Source: CALZBJ01 sp945619025 (lineage in GTDB: Bacteria; Pseudomonadota; Gammaproteobacteria; Cardiobacteriales; Wohlfahrtiimonadaceae). From it: DNA of 64,000 bases. The position numbers were made by a program, and so were the translations under genes. The notes under the pieces were generated by a model that was not told the DNA's origin, searched no databases, and saw nothing but the letters and a program-made list of their open reading frames with translations. Of this stretch, positions 17,184 through 26,439 are shown in pieces (position 1 is the stretch's first letter; each line of letters starts with the position of its first letter). The DNA is taken from contig CALZBJ010000010.1 of NCBI GenBank assembly GCA_945619025.1, positions 3,051-67,050 on the forward strand, in the 5' to 3' direction.

Positions 17184-18400
17184 CATCCTTCATTCTGGGG
17201 CCAAGGATTTGGAATAATTTGCCCCAAGATTACTCGCTCGCGCGCTCCGGTACTGCCGGGCATATTACTCGCGAGTCCGTTAAGTGTTTCATTGCCTAAA
17301 ATGGCAAAGGCGATCGCCTCTTTCGCATCGCTTGAAATCCCTAAATCCTCTTGCGTTAATACCGAATATTCCGGAAGTTCCGCCCGAATCATCTCCATCA
17401 GTAACGGATTATACGCACCGCCACCGCCCGCAATAATTTCATCCACCCGGCACGTCGGAAAGATAAAACGGCGATAACTCTCTGCAATGGTATAAGCGGT
17501 AAATCGAGTTAAAGTATGGATAAGATCATATTCATATTGCGTTTGATCCGATTGATTCAAGCGGCGATAACGCTCACAAAGCTTTGCAACGCGGCTTTCT
17601 CCATAATGCTCGCGCCCCGTTGATTTCGGCGGAATCATCTCAAGGTAAGGATCGGTTTTTAACTCGGCAAACAGCGCTTCGATCAAACGCCCCTTTCTGC
17701 CATGTTCCCCATTATGATCGTATGGCTGATTAAATAACCGCATCATCGCCGCATTAATCATCATATTCCCAGGTCCGGTATCAAAAGCGGAGACCTCACT
17801 CATCGCGCAATTTTTCGGAAGAATCGTCACATTGCCAATCCCGCCAATATTTTGCAGTAGACGGCTTTTTGTCTCAGAGCGATAGAGCAGATATTCCGTA
17901 TAAGGCACAAGCGGCGCGCCCTCGCCGCCCGCCACCAAATCCATCATGCGAAAATTAAATACCACCGCCGTTTTAAAGTAGTACGCAAGTGGCGATGGAT
18001 CACCAATTTGCAGCGTTGAAGGCACAAAAGGTTTCGTTGCGTTTGGCTGATGATAGATCGTCTGCCCATGGCTTGCGATAAAATCAATTGTTTCATCGGG
18101 CGAGATAATTTGCTTTTGAGAGGCTTCCGCAAGTAACGCCTCCACTGCCGTTTGGTAGAGATACCCGAGCTCAGTATTGAGCGAACAAATTTCATCAACC
18201 TTTGCCGTATCGGGATGGCTAACGCGCAAAATCGCCTCACGCACCTCATTAGGCATCGGATAGGCGTAAAAGTGAAGGAGCTCGCATTGAGTGGTCACGC
18301 CCGCGCCTTCAATTGAGACGAGCGCCGCATCAATCCCATCGAGTGATGTGCCGGACATAAGCCCGATTGCAAGTTTACGTTCTTTGTTACTCATCCGCAT
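17180..18400 (-). CDS. anmK: Anhydro-N-acetylmuramic acid kinase
   Basis: AnmK hydrolyses the 1,6-anhydro bond of anhMurNAc and phosphorylates it to MurNAc-6-phosphate in the cytoplasm, during recycling of cell-wall sugars. The N-terminal phosphate-binding motif GLMSGTSLDGIDAAL, ASHGQTIYHQP, FDTGPGNMMINA and AGGGGAYNPLL are typical of the family. I chose the ATG at 18400 because GAGGA lies 6 nt upstream; the ATG at 18394 is possible. This gives 406 residues, longer than E. coli AnmK (369). The start lies inside the end of murQ, whose product consumes MurNAc-6-P. The two genes are thus coupled and catalyse consecutive steps. Confidence 0.95.
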   Translation of the reverse strand: MRMSNKERKLAIGLMSGTSLDGIDAALVSIEGAGVTTQCELLHFYAYPMPNEVREAILRVSHPDTAKVDEICSLNTELGYLYQTAVEALLAEASQKQIISPDETIDFIASHGQTIYHQPNATKPFVPSTLQIGDPSPLAYYFKTAVVFNFRMMDLVAGGEGAPLVPYTEYLLYRSETKSRLLQNIGGIGNVTILPKNCAMSEVSAFDTGPGNMMINAAMMRLFNQPYDHNGEHGRKGRLIEALFAELKTDPYLEMIPPKSTGREHYGESRVAKLCERYRRLNQSDQTQYEYDLIHTLTRFTAYTIAESYRRFIFPTCRVDEIIAGGGGAYNPLLMEMIRAELPEYSVLTQEDLGISSDAKEAIAFAILGNETLNGLASNMPGSTGARERVILGQIIPNPWPQNEGC

Positions 18401-19334
18401 GTTGTTCCTCGCGCTCGCTCCCGTTTTGAGTCTTCCCATAGGCTGATAATACCGCATGAATTCGTCCTTCATGAGCCGTAAGCGCCGCCTGCGCTCTTTC
18501 TCTATCAACACCCAAAAACTCCATCACAATGGCGGTTTTGACATGCTCACCACTCGCCTCTAACAGCACCGTCGCACGGGGATAATCGCACCCCGTTGCC
18601 GCCATAATCATCTGCCGAGAACGCTCAATTAACTTTTGATTAGTCGCCCGCACATCGACCATCCAATTTTGATAGACTTTGCCCCACTTAATCATAATCC
18701 CGCTTGAAAGCATATTGAGAATCATCTTCTGCGCCGAACCGGCCTTCATTCGGGTTGATCCGGTAATCACCTCGGGGCCGACAACTGCCTCAATCGCCAC
18801 ATCCGCTTTCTTGCCAATCGCACTTCCTTTAACGCAGGCAATCGCAATCGTCGCCGCCCCTTTTTCGGCCGCATACTCAAGTGCGCCAAGGCAATAAGGC
18901 GTTCTACCAGAGGATGAAATCGCACAGATCACATCACGTAAATTAAAGTTAATGCGATCAAGATCCTCCCGCGCCGCCGTTTGATTATCTTCCGCCGCTT
19001 CCACTGGGTGACGGAGCGCACGGTCGCCCCCCGCAATCATGCCAATCACCGATTCCTCCCCAACGCCAAAGGTTGGCAGACATTCGGAGGCATCAAGCAC
19101 GCCCAAACGCCCCGACGTACCGGCCCCCATGTAAATTAAACGCCCACCCGCCTTAACACGACTGTACGCAAGATCAATCGCCGCCGCAATTGCATCTATT
19201 TCAGCATGAATCGCCTCAATCACCGCGCGATCTTCGCTATTAATTAAAGCCACCAATGAACGAGTATCGAGTGCATCAATCGCTGTGGTGCGAGGATTGC
19301 GATTTTCCGTCGTTAATTTACTTAAATCAGGCAT
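18387..19334 (-). CDS. murQ: N-acetylmuramic acid 6-phosphate etherase
   Basis: MurQ cleaves the lactyl ether of MurNAc-6-P to give GlcNAc-6-P and D-lactate. The SIS domain signature is clear: YMGAGTSGRLGVLDASECLPTF-type sequence near residue 65, then a second SIS-like stretch AISSSGRTPYCLGAL and GSTRMKAGSAQKMILNM. The ATG at 19334 has AAAGGA 6 nt upstream; the frame continues upstream to 19400 without support. At 315 residues it is slightly longer than E. coli MurQ (298). It overlaps anmK by 14 nt. A terminator upstream separates it from the EIIC-like gene, so it needs its own promoter. Confidence 0.96.
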   Translation of the reverse strand: MPDLSKLTTENRNPRTTAIDALDTRSLVALINSEDRAVIEAIHAEIDAIAAAIDLAYSRVKAGGRLIYMGAGTSGRLGVLDASECLPTFGVGEESVIGMIAGGDRALRHPVEAAEDNQTAAREDLDRINFNLRDVICAISSSGRTPYCLGALEYAAEKGAATIAIACVKGSAIGKKADVAIEAVVGPEVITGSTRMKAGSAQKMILNMLSSGIMIKWGKVYQNWMVDVRATNQKLIERSRQMIMAATGCDYPRATVLLEASGEHVKTAIVMEFLGVDRERAQAALTAHEGRIHAVLSAYGKTQNGSEREEQHADE

Positions 19335-19436
19335 GGGATTCCTTTCAATATCACTCCGATTAAACATCCTCTTACTATAACGAATTTTCCCGCGACGCAC
19401 TCAAATTCCCATAAAACCAATAAAACAGGCTCAAAA

Positions 19437-19461
19437 AACGCCTCACATAGCAGGAGGCGTT
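19437..19461 (-). terminator. Intrinsic terminator of the EIIC-like gene
   Basis: An 8-bp perfect stem (AACGCCTC/GAGGCGTT) is followed on the minus strand by TTTTTT. It lies about 50 nt after the permease stop and before murQ. Confidence 0.85.
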
Positions 19462-19508
19462 AAAAGGTTATAATCTATAAAACAAGATGACTATCAAATA
19501 AGACCTAA

Positions 19509-20525
19509 TTACTCGTAAGTCAGCGTCATATCGCCAACTTTAATTAGATTGGCACGGCGCATCATTCCAGCGACAAATAGGCTCACAATCATCGGAATCG
19601 CCACATGAAACACCAGGACTAGAATTAAGGTCCGCATGGAAAAGCCCATCGATTCAAACGCCATAAATTGCCCTACAAGACCGCTCGTTCCCATACCGGC
19701 ACCGGCTTTATTATTGGTCATCTCAAAGATAGTGATGGCAAGCGGTGCAGCGACAATTCCGGCCACCGTCGGAGGGATTAAAATCATCGGATTTTTCACA
19801 ATGTTCGCAATTTGGAGCATCGAGGTACCGATTCCTTGCGCAATGAAACCGCCAATTCCATTTTCACGATAACTGATCGAGGCAAAGCCAATCATCTGCG
19901 CTGAACACCCGATCACAGCAGCTCCCGCGGCGACACCATCAAGCCCGAGCATAAAGGCAATGGCCGCGCTTGAAATCGGTGCTGTGAGCGCAAGCCCCAT
20001 AATGGTGGCCACCAAAATCGACATCACAAAGGGACGTTGCGTGGTTGCCCAATTAATCAGCTCGCCAAGCCCCGTCATCAATTCTTGAATCGGCACGCCC
20101 ACAAATTTTGCCACATAAAAACCCACCACAAAGACGGTAAAGGGCACGACGATAATATCAACGCGCGTCACCCGATAGATCATTTTCCCAAGTTCGGTCG
20201 CGATTAAAACCGCAATATAACTTCCAACCGGCCCGCCAATCTGATTACCAAACGCGCCGACAAATACCGCAGAAAAGAGAACGAGCGGCGGCGCTTTAAG
20301 ACTTGCCGCAATGGCGACCCCAATCGCCGCGCCAACGATTTTCGGATCCATGGCAAATTTCCCCATCTCCACAAAATCCGCAACGCCAATCTGCTCGCCG
20401 AGCGTCTTAATAATAAGCCCAATTAAGAGCGATGAAAACAGCCCAAGCGCCATATAACTGAGCGCTGTAATAAAATAATCTCGCGGGGAGAGCGTCACCC
20501 CTTTTTTATGCAAAAACTCGATCAT
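19509..20525 (-). CDS. PTS EIIC-like membrane permease
   Basis: A 338-residue inner-membrane protein with about nine to ten hydrophobic segments. The overall sequence (a DYFITALSYMALGLFSSLLIG start, glycine-rich GGPVGSYIAVLIATELGK, and NNKAGAGMGTSGLVGQ near the C-terminus) resembles the EIIC-type family often annotated 'PTS transporter subunit IIC' (PTS_EIIC_2). No EIIA or EIIB domain is fused and none is encoded nearby. The substrate is unknown; the location just upstream of murQ-anmK invites the guess that it moves a cell-wall amino sugar, but a terminator separates them. Annotation as a sugar PTS component is from family resemblance only. Confidence 0.7.
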   Translation of the reverse strand: MIEFLHKKGVTLSPRDYFITALSYMALGLFSSLLIGLIIKTLGEQIGVADFVEMGKFAMDPKIVGAAIGVAIAASLKAPPLVLFSAVFVGAFGNQIGGPVGSYIAVLIATELGKMIYRVTRVDIIVVPFTVFVVGFYVAKFVGVPIQELMTGLGELINWATTQRPFVMSILVATIMGLALTAPISSAAIAFMLGLDGVAAGAAVIGCSAQMIGFASISYRENGIGGFIAQGIGTSMLQIANIVKNPMILIPPTVAGIVAAPLAITIFEMTNNKAGAGMGTSGLVGQFMAFESMGFSMRTLILVLVFHVAIPMIVSLFVAGMMRRANLIKVGDMTLTYE

Positions 20526-20657
20526 CTCAACCTATCCTCGTCTATTTATTATGATGATTATCGACTTATACTCATTTTGAGCAAAATTAAAATAACGTTT
20601 ATTATCATACGCCTTATCGCAAGATTTGCCAGCTTTATTTACTTTGACCAATAACGG

Positions 20658-21473
20658 TTAAATGATGAAGTCGTAATGCCCATTTGCATGTTTTTGAATC
20701 GTTCCGGGCAGCGTTACCTGCACTTCATTTAAATATTGATAGACCTCGCGCGCACGATCCCGATCAGCTTTATCGATGGTGACATGGCAACGCCCTTCCA
20801 CGCGCCCAAGCTCGCCGAGCACCTCGCCAAGGGGATTAATTACACAGCTACCGCCGGCAAAATTATGCCCATAACGATCTTCTCCCACATGATTTACCAT
20901 CGCGATAAAGAGTTGATTTTCGAGCGCACGACTGATGCCATTTGCGCGGTGAACATAGCCGTAGGGATCCATATTGCCGTTGGTGACCAAAACAAGATCG
21001 GCATCGAGCATCGCAAGCGCTCGGGCGGTTTCGGGATATTCAATGTCAAAACAGATCAAAATCCCGATACGATAGCCCTTATATTCAAAGGTGGTATAGC
21101 GATCGCCCACCTGAAAAACTTCTTTATCGGTCAGCCACAGTTGCGTTTTACGGTAGTAATTTAAGAGTCCCTCTGGCGCGACAAAAACGGAGGTGTTGTA
21201 ATAATGCTCGCCCGCTTTTTCCGCCATGCCGACTACGATCGCAACGCCCGTCTCTTTTGAGACTTGATGGAGCGTTTGAATAATCGGCCCATCGAGCGGT
21301 TCTGCAATCGATTCAATATTTTCAGGTGTTGGAAATCCACTAAAAAAGACCTCAGGGAAGATCATAATATCGGTCTTATCGCCGGCATTTTGCACCGCAT
21401 CACAAGCCTTTTTAAGGTTGGCTTTTACATCCCCTTCAACGGCTTTTAACTGGGCTAATTCAAGAGTTAACAT
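20658..21473 (-). CDS. Carbon-nitrogen hydrolase (nitrilase superfamily)
   Basis: A 271-residue cytoplasmic amidase with the Glu-Lys-Cys triad visible: E41 in IMIFPEVFFSG, K109 in YYRKTQLW and C141 in ILICFDIEYPE. Members hydrolyse small amides such as N-carbamyl amines, omega-amides or deaminated glutathione; the specificity here is not obvious. AAAGGAG precedes the ATG at good spacing. It stands alone between a permease gene and a divergent NIF3-like gene. Confidence 0.9.
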   Translation of the reverse strand: MLTLELAQLKAVEGDVKANLKKACDAVQNAGDKTDIMIFPEVFFSGFPTPENIESIAEPLDGPIIQTLHQVSKETGVAIVVGMAEKAGEHYYNTSVFVAPEGLLNYYRKTQLWLTDKEVFQVGDRYTTFEYKGYRIGILICFDIEYPETARALAMLDADLVLVTNGNMDPYGYVHRANGISRALENQLFIAMVNHVGEDRYGHNFAGGSCVINPLGEVLGELGRVEGRCHVTIDKADRDRAREVYQYLNEVQVTLPGTIQKHANGHYDFII

Positions 21474-21573
21474 CGTATCGCTCCTTTTATCAATTTTTAC
21501 AATCCTTATTAAAGGTTAGCACAACTTTATGATACGATCGGCTAACACCTAAACGTTCATAGGAGTCTAATCA

Positions 21574-21900
21574 ATGTATAAACTGGTCTTTTTTGTTCCC
21601 GATTCTCACGTGGAAGAGGTGAAAGAAGCGATCTTTGCAACGGGCGCTGGGAAAATTGGCAATTACTCGCATTGCTCCTGGCAAACCCTTGGGCAAGGGC
21701 AATTTAAGCCGCTTCAGGGGAGTAATCCCTTTTCTGGCATTCAAGGCAATCTCTCCCGCTGTGAAGAATGGCGCGTTGAGCTTGTGTTAGAAAAATCGCT
21801 CGCAAAAGCGGCGATCACCGCACTTAAAAAGGCCCATCCCTATGAAACGCCGGCGTTTGATCTCATTGAACTAATCGATCCGTTTAAGGATTTGGGTTAA
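21574..21900 (+). CDS. NIF3/YqfO-like small protein
   Basis: A 108-residue protein corresponding to the YqfO-type insert domain of NIF3 proteins, a CutA1-like ferredoxin fold. Signature pieces are YKLVFFVPDSHVEEVKEAIF, the GAGKIGNYSHCSW loop and AHPYETPAFDLIEL at the end. Stand-alone versions are common in proteobacteria. The function is not established; metal or nucleotide binding is inferred by analogy with the CutA/PII fold. The ATG follows TAGGAG. Confidence 0.9.
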   Translation: MYKLVFFVPDSHVEEVKEAIFATGAGKIGNYSHCSWQTLGQGQFKPLQGSNPFSGIQGNLSRCEEWRVELVLEKSLAKAAITALKKAHPYETPAFDLIELIDPFKDLG

Positions 21901-22038
21901 CGGTAGAGGAAACCACCATACAATTCAAAATACTACTTAAAATAACCTTACATTAACCAATAAAAGTAACGCCCTTCTTCAAGCGCGATTGCTGAAAATC
22001 CCGTATAATACGCCTTTTACCCAACAATAAGGAGTCGT

Positions 22039-23958
22039 ATGAGCGTGAAAGAGAAAGTGTGGTCGATGTTGCGAGAAGCGATAGCCGTCAATGAGCGGTC
22101 GTTCCCGTGGGAGCGCGCAGTGGGCGCAGGATTATCGATGGCCTTGCCGATCTTTATTGGACTGTGGCTCGGGCAATTGCAATATGGACTGATCGCCGGA
22201 CTTGGCGGATTTACCTACCTCTACGCCTTCAGACTCCCCTACGCACATCTCTCCAAGCGGATCTTTTTTGTCGGCGCATCAATCGTACTCGCCTCATTTT
22301 TAGGCTCGATCTCCTCCCCCTATCCCGTCGCAGTCGCCATCATTATGGGGTTTATCTCGGCGGTGATGCTCTTTATCTTTAACGCGCTTAAATTTATCGG
22401 CCCTTCGTCGATCTTTTTTGTGCTCATTTTCGCATTAACTGCCGATATGCCAGAAGTGGGATTATCCGGTGCCCTATTTCGCGCGGGGTTAGTGGCGCTC
22501 GGGGCGACACTTTCGTGGACCATCGCCATGAGCGGCTTTTTAATCAATCCCCATCGCCCTGAAATTCAGACGTTAAGACGGGCCTATCGTCAATTAATGA
22601 AACTTACCGAAAGTGTGGGAACGTCCCATTTTCAACATGAGAAATACCTCGCGATGGCGGCTTTTAAAGAGGTTGAAGAGACGCTCATGGCGGGCGAACT
22701 CCCTTGGTCACCATCGGAAACCTATACGCGCCTGCTTCATCTTGCGCTTGAGGGCAATGAATATCTTCTCTATCTTGTCAATCGTTACGCTGATGAAAAG
22801 GAAGCGCTTCCAAAAGAGGCGATGCTCTTTTTAGAAAAGGTCGATCAGGAGCTCAAACACAATCTCAAAACCGTGACCGAACTCAATGTTCCCACGCTGC
22901 CCGATCAAAAACTCACCCGCCATTTTGAAAAGATGAAAGTGGCATTAAAACACCCGATCCACAATCTCAAACCGATCACGCTTGAGCGCCGTTACACCGT
23001 ATTTGATATTTTAGGGAACGCCTTTGATCGCAATTCCCTTGTCTTTATTACCGCTCTTCGTTTTGGCGTAATTACCACCATTGCCGCGCTAGTCGCCCAT
23101 AGTTTCGACTTTACTCGCTCGTATTGGATTCCGCTATCGTGCGTTGCGATTATGTCGGGCGCAACGATGATTGCCACCTTTCACCGCGCGTTACAGCGCT
23201 CGATCGGGACGCTAATCGGGATTATTATCGCGAGCAGCATTCTCTACTTTAAACCCTCCGGCTATCCCATCGCCTTTTTCATTCTCTTTTTTACCGCAGT
23301 GACCGAGCTCTGCATCGTTAAAAACTACGGCCTTGCAGTGATTTTTATTACTCCAAATGCGCTCCTTCTTGCAGAAACCATTACCGGTGGCGAATTTGCC
23401 TTTTTCCACTTCTCAACCGCGCGGATTATTGACGTTGTGATCGGAAGTGCGATCGGTCTTTTAGGTGTAATCATTATGGGAAAACGCACCGCTTCATCGA
23501 GAATCCCACGAATTTTAATGCGCACCCTTCGCAGCCAATCACAGATGGTTTTATTGCTCTTTTCTAAAGAGAAAGCGAGCACGCAAGCCCAAATTGAAGC
23601 GCGTCTTGTTAAAATGCGCACTAACCTTGCCAATCTCACCGCGCTCTACGATGCCGCAATTGGTGAAATCCCGAAAAAACGTGAATTGATCGAATATTAT
23701 TGGCCGATTATCTACTCGATGGAAAAGCTCGCCTTTTTACTCGAACGCGCAGCCGAAAGTAAGTCGCGCCCGGAGCTCTCAGAGTATGAGCTTGCTACCC
23801 TACTTTATCTCTTTGAAACGCTGGCAAATTCTGCTAGATTTGATGAAATGGAAGCCCCGAAAATCATCCCCACGATTCCAGGATTTTATAGCCTCGAACG
23901 AGAGATTGACACCTTACAACGCGCCTTTATGGGAGATTCGAAACATGCAGCTCAATAA
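22039..23958 (+). CDS. FUSC/YccS-like inner-membrane transporter
   Basis: A 639-residue membrane protein with two hydrophobic halves (about residues 25-165 and 350-480) and a soluble helical domain after each. This is the layout of fusaric acid resistance/AaeB/YccS-type (FUSC) proteins, proposed aromatic-acid exporters. The second half begins FITALRFGVITTIAALVAHSF and ends in a cytoplasmic region of about 160 residues. No HlyD-type partner is present. AAGGAG precedes the ATG and a TATAAT lies at 22004-22009. It overlaps the next gene by 14 nt, implying one operon. Confidence 0.85.
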   Translation: MSVKEKVWSMLREAIAVNERSFPWERAVGAGLSMALPIFIGLWLGQLQYGLIAGLGGFTYLYAFRLPYAHLSKRIFFVGASIVLASFLGSISSPYPVAVAIIMGFISAVMLFIFNALKFIGPSSIFFVLIFALTADMPEVGLSGALFRAGLVALGATLSWTIAMSGFLINPHRPEIQTLRRAYRQLMKLTESVGTSHFQHEKYLAMAAFKEVEETLMAGELPWSPSETYTRLLHLALEGNEYLLYLVNRYADEKEALPKEAMLFLEKVDQELKHNLKTVTELNVPTLPDQKLTRHFEKMKVALKHPIHNLKPITLERRYTVFDILGNAFDRNSLVFITALRFGVITTIAALVAHSFDFTRSYWIPLSCVAIMSGATMIATFHRALQRSIGTLIGIIIASSILYFKPSGYPIAFFILFFTAVTELCIVKNYGLAVIFITPNALLLAETITGGEFAFFHFSTARIIDVVIGSAIGLLGVIIMGKRTASSRIPRILMRTLRSQSQMVLLLFSKEKASTQAQIEARLVKMRTNLANLTALYDAAIGEIPKKRELIEYYWPIIYSMEKLAFLLERAAESKSRPELSEYELATLLYLFETLANSARFDEMEAPKIIPTIPGFYSLEREIDTLQRAFMGDSKHAAQ

Positions 23959-24544
23959 AAAACAGACACTCGCCGGCCTGATTTGGATCGGCATCATGAG
24001 TTTTTCCAGCATCGGATGGGCCCAAAATCCCGTATCAAATGCCGCGAAATCCATTATTGATCCGAGCGTGATTTACGATGGGTCTTATCAATCGATCGCC
24101 TATCCCAATGGGGATGTTGCAGCAGATCGGGGTGTTTGCTCTGATGTCATTGTCCGCGCCTATCGTACACTCAATATCGATCTGCAATCGGCGGTTCATA
24201 ATGATATGCGCGCCCACTTTAATGCTTATCCGAGTCAACGCATGTGGGGTCTTTCAAAACCGGATAAAAATATTGACCATCGCCGCGTGCCGAATCTTGA
24301 AACCTTTTTAACCCGCCAAGGCGCAAGTCTTCCCATCACGCAAAACCCTGATAATTACAGAGCAGGTGACATTGTCTCTTGGCGCTTACATAACGGCCTG
24401 CCCCATATCGGCATTGTTATCGATGAGCGATCACATGATAAAAAGCGCCCGCTTGTAGTCCATAATATCGGCCAAGGACAGATCGCCGAAGATGTGCTGT
24501 TCGAATGGAAAATTGTCGGCCATTTTAGATATTTGCCGGAGTAA
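23945..24544 (+). CDS. DUF1287 family exported protein
   Basis: A 199-residue protein with a signal peptide (residues 1-26, ending in IGWA). The mature domain has RGVCSDVIVRAYR with a conserved cysteine and LPHIGIVIDE with a conserved histidine. This is the arrangement of NlpC/P60-like cysteine hydrolases, and DUF1287 proteins are thought to have such a fold. That would suggest action on murein or another amide in the periplasm, which is inference. The start lies within the end of the FUSC gene, with GGGAG upstream, so translation is coupled. I chose this ATG over an earlier in-frame one at 23786 because it starts the signal peptide. Confidence 0.85.
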   Translation: MQLNKKQTLAGLIWIGIMSFSSIGWAQNPVSNAAKSIIDPSVIYDGSYQSIAYPNGDVAADRGVCSDVIVRAYRTLNIDLQSAVHNDMRAHFNAYPSQRMWGLSKPDKNIDHRRVPNLETFLTRQGASLPITQNPDNYRAGDIVSWRLHNGLPHIGIVIDERSHDKKRPLVVHNIGQGQIAEDVLFEWKIVGHFRYLPE

Positions 24545-24569
24545 TCGCCCCTTTATTCCGCTTAAAAAG

Positions 24570-24620
24570 AAACCTCTCAAGATGAGGCAATCATGACCGA
24601 TTCACCCGCTTGAGAGGTTT
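24570..24620 (+). terminator. Long-stem hairpin after the DUF1287 gene
   Basis: A 12-bp perfect stem (AAACCTCTCAAG with CTTGAGAGGTTT) closes a 27-nt loop and is followed by TAG rather than a long T-run. It is the probable end of the FUSC-DUF1287 operon. Confidence 0.65.
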
Positions 24621-24679
24621 TAGTATGGACATCCATTTTCAGTTAGGACTCCAATAGATGCCCATGAAAATATGCGATT

Positions 24680-24700
24680 AAGCCCGTTTATTCAGGGCTT
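24680..24700 (+). terminator. Small second terminator-like hairpin
   Basis: AAGCCC and GGGCTT form a 6-bp stem with a 9-nt loop followed by TTTAT on the plus strand. It is about 60 nt beyond the first hairpin and may be a back-up terminator. Confidence 0.45.
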
Positions 24701-24779
24701 TTTATGGAAACCATTCATTCAATGTATCAGATAAATCAAGAAGTGAAAAGATACGAGAAGAAGATGCGCGAGCAAAATA

Positions 24780-24809
24780 AAACCCCGTGCCGGCAAGGAC
24801 ACAGGGTTT
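24780..24809 (-). terminator. Intrinsic terminator of lysS
   Basis: On the minus strand AAACCCTGTG pairs with CACGGGGTTT over 10 bp (one G-U) and is followed by TTATTTTG. It lies about 35 nt after the lysS stop. Confidence 0.8.
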
Positions 24810-24842
24810 GGTAGATATCTCTATTATACGTCTATGTATAAA

Positions 24843-26360
24843 TTATTTTACCCGCATGTGAGGGAAAAGTAACACGTCGCGGATCGATTCTGAATCCGTG
24901 AAGATCATCACTAAACGGTCCACGCCGATTCCTTCACCTGCGGTCGGTGGCATACCATATTCAAGCGCGGTAACGAAATCTTTATCGTAATGCATCGCTT
25001 CATCATCGCCGGCATCTTTATCAGCTACTTGCGCCATAAAGCGTGCGTGCTGATCTTCCGCATCGTTAAGCTCCGAGTATCCATTACCCACTTCACGGCC
25101 ACCAATGAAATACTCAAAACGGTCGGTGATAAGAGGATTCTCATCATTTTGACGCGCAAGCGGTGATACTGCTAATGGATAACCTGTGATAAAGGTTGGA
25201 AGTAATAATTGCTCTTCCACTTTTTCATCAAAGATCTCCATCAGGATTTTGCCCCAACAATCATTTTTGTCATAGTGGATACCGTGTTTATCCGCATACG
25301 CGGCAACGCCTTCACGCGTGTTAAGATCAAACTCTTTCGCATCATCGGTATAACGAATAATCGACTCTTGCACCGTCATGCGTTCAGCCGGTTTGCCAAA
25401 ATCGATATCATAGCCTTGATAATGAATTTGCGCGTTTTCGCCTTCATTGACCGCAAGCGCAATCTCTTTCATAAGCTCGTCGGTAAAGTTCATCATATCT
25501 TGATAATCGGCATAAGCCCAATACCACTCAACCATGGTAAATTCAGGGTTATGACGGGTTGATACCCCTTCGTTACGGAAGTTACGATTCACCTCAAAGA
25601 CTTTTTCCATTCCGCCAACAATGAGTCGTTTTAGATAAAGCTCTGGCGCGATACGAAGATAAAATTCCATATCAAGCGCGTTATGATGCGTAACAAATGG
25701 TTTTGCATTTGCGCCTCCAGGAATCGGGTGCATCATTGGCGTTTCCACCTCTTCAAAGCCTTCTTTATCGAAGAAATTGCGTAAGGTGCGTAGGATAAGA
25801 TTGCGTTTTCTGAAAGTTTCGCGCGTTTCAGGATTCATAATCAGATCGAGATAACGCTGACGATAACGGGCTTCAACGTCCGTTAAACCGTGAAATTTAT
25901 CCGGAAGTGGGCGCAGTGATTTCGTTAAAAGACGCAGTGTTTGGGCGCGAACGGTTAGCTCCCCTTTATCTGAGCGAGAGACTTCCCCTTCAACGGCAAC
26001 AATATCACCTAAGTCCCATGTTTTGAACTCTTCAAACGCCTCTTCACCGATTAATTTGGTATTCACAAAGAGCTGGATATCACCGGCTTTATCGCGCAAT
26101 TGGATAAATCCACCCTTACCGAAAAGACGTTTCGCCATCATGCGGCCCGCCATCTTCACGTGCATTCCCTTCTCTTTTAGCGCATCGCGATCTAACCCTT
26201 CACAGACTTTGTGAAGTTCCGTTGAGACCGTGTCTTTTCTAAAATCATTGGGAAACGCAACCTGTTTCTCATCACGGATCTTCGCAAGCTTCTCGCGACG
26301 CTCCGCAATTAGGTGGTTTTCATTCATCTCAATATCTGCGTTTTGTGTAATATCCGTCAT
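24843..26360 (-). CDS. lysS: Lysyl-tRNA synthetase, class II
   Basis: The 505-residue length equals that of E. coli LysS. The N-terminal OB-fold anticodon-binding domain is followed by class II motif 2 (FRNEGVSTRHNPEFTMVEWY) and motif 3 (GMPPTAGEGIGVDRLVMI). The product charges tRNA-Lys in the cytoplasm. The Shine-Dalgarno is weak (GGAAG). guaB lies 79 nt upstream on the same strand, so the two may share a transcript. No peptide release factor 2 gene (prfB) precedes it, unlike in E. coli. Confidence 0.97.
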   Translation of the reverse strand: MTDITQNADIEMNENHLIAERREKLAKIRDEKQVAFPNDFRKDTVSTELHKVCEGLDRDALKEKGMHVKMAGRMMAKRLFGKGGFIQLRDKAGDIQLFVNTKLIGEEAFEEFKTWDLGDIVAVEGEVSRSDKGELTVRAQTLRLLTKSLRPLPDKFHGLTDVEARYRQRYLDLIMNPETRETFRKRNLILRTLRNFFDKEGFEEVETPMMHPIPGGANAKPFVTHHNALDMEFYLRIAPELYLKRLIVGGMEKVFEVNRNFRNEGVSTRHNPEFTMVEWYWAYADYQDMMNFTDELMKEIALAVNEGENAQIHYQGYDIDFGKPAERMTVQESIIRYTDDAKEFDLNTREGVAAYADKHGIHYDKNDCWGKILMEIFDEKVEEQLLLPTFITGYPLAVSPLARQNDENPLITDRFEYFIGGREVGNGYSELNDAEDQHARFMAQVADKDAGDDEAMHYDKDFVTALEYGMPPTAGEGIGVDRLVMIFTDSESIRDVLLFPHMRVK

Positions 26361-26439
26361 AATCTTCCGTCTAAATCAAAGTGAATGGCGATGAGTTTCC
26401 CCATCGCCTCGATTACCTTTTTACATCTTGTCCGTTAAA

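Noticed and set aside
16855..17193. 112-residue minus-strand ORF opposite the small exported protein gene
   Set aside because: The plus-strand gene has a strong Shine-Dalgarno and signal peptide; the antisense frame has neither.
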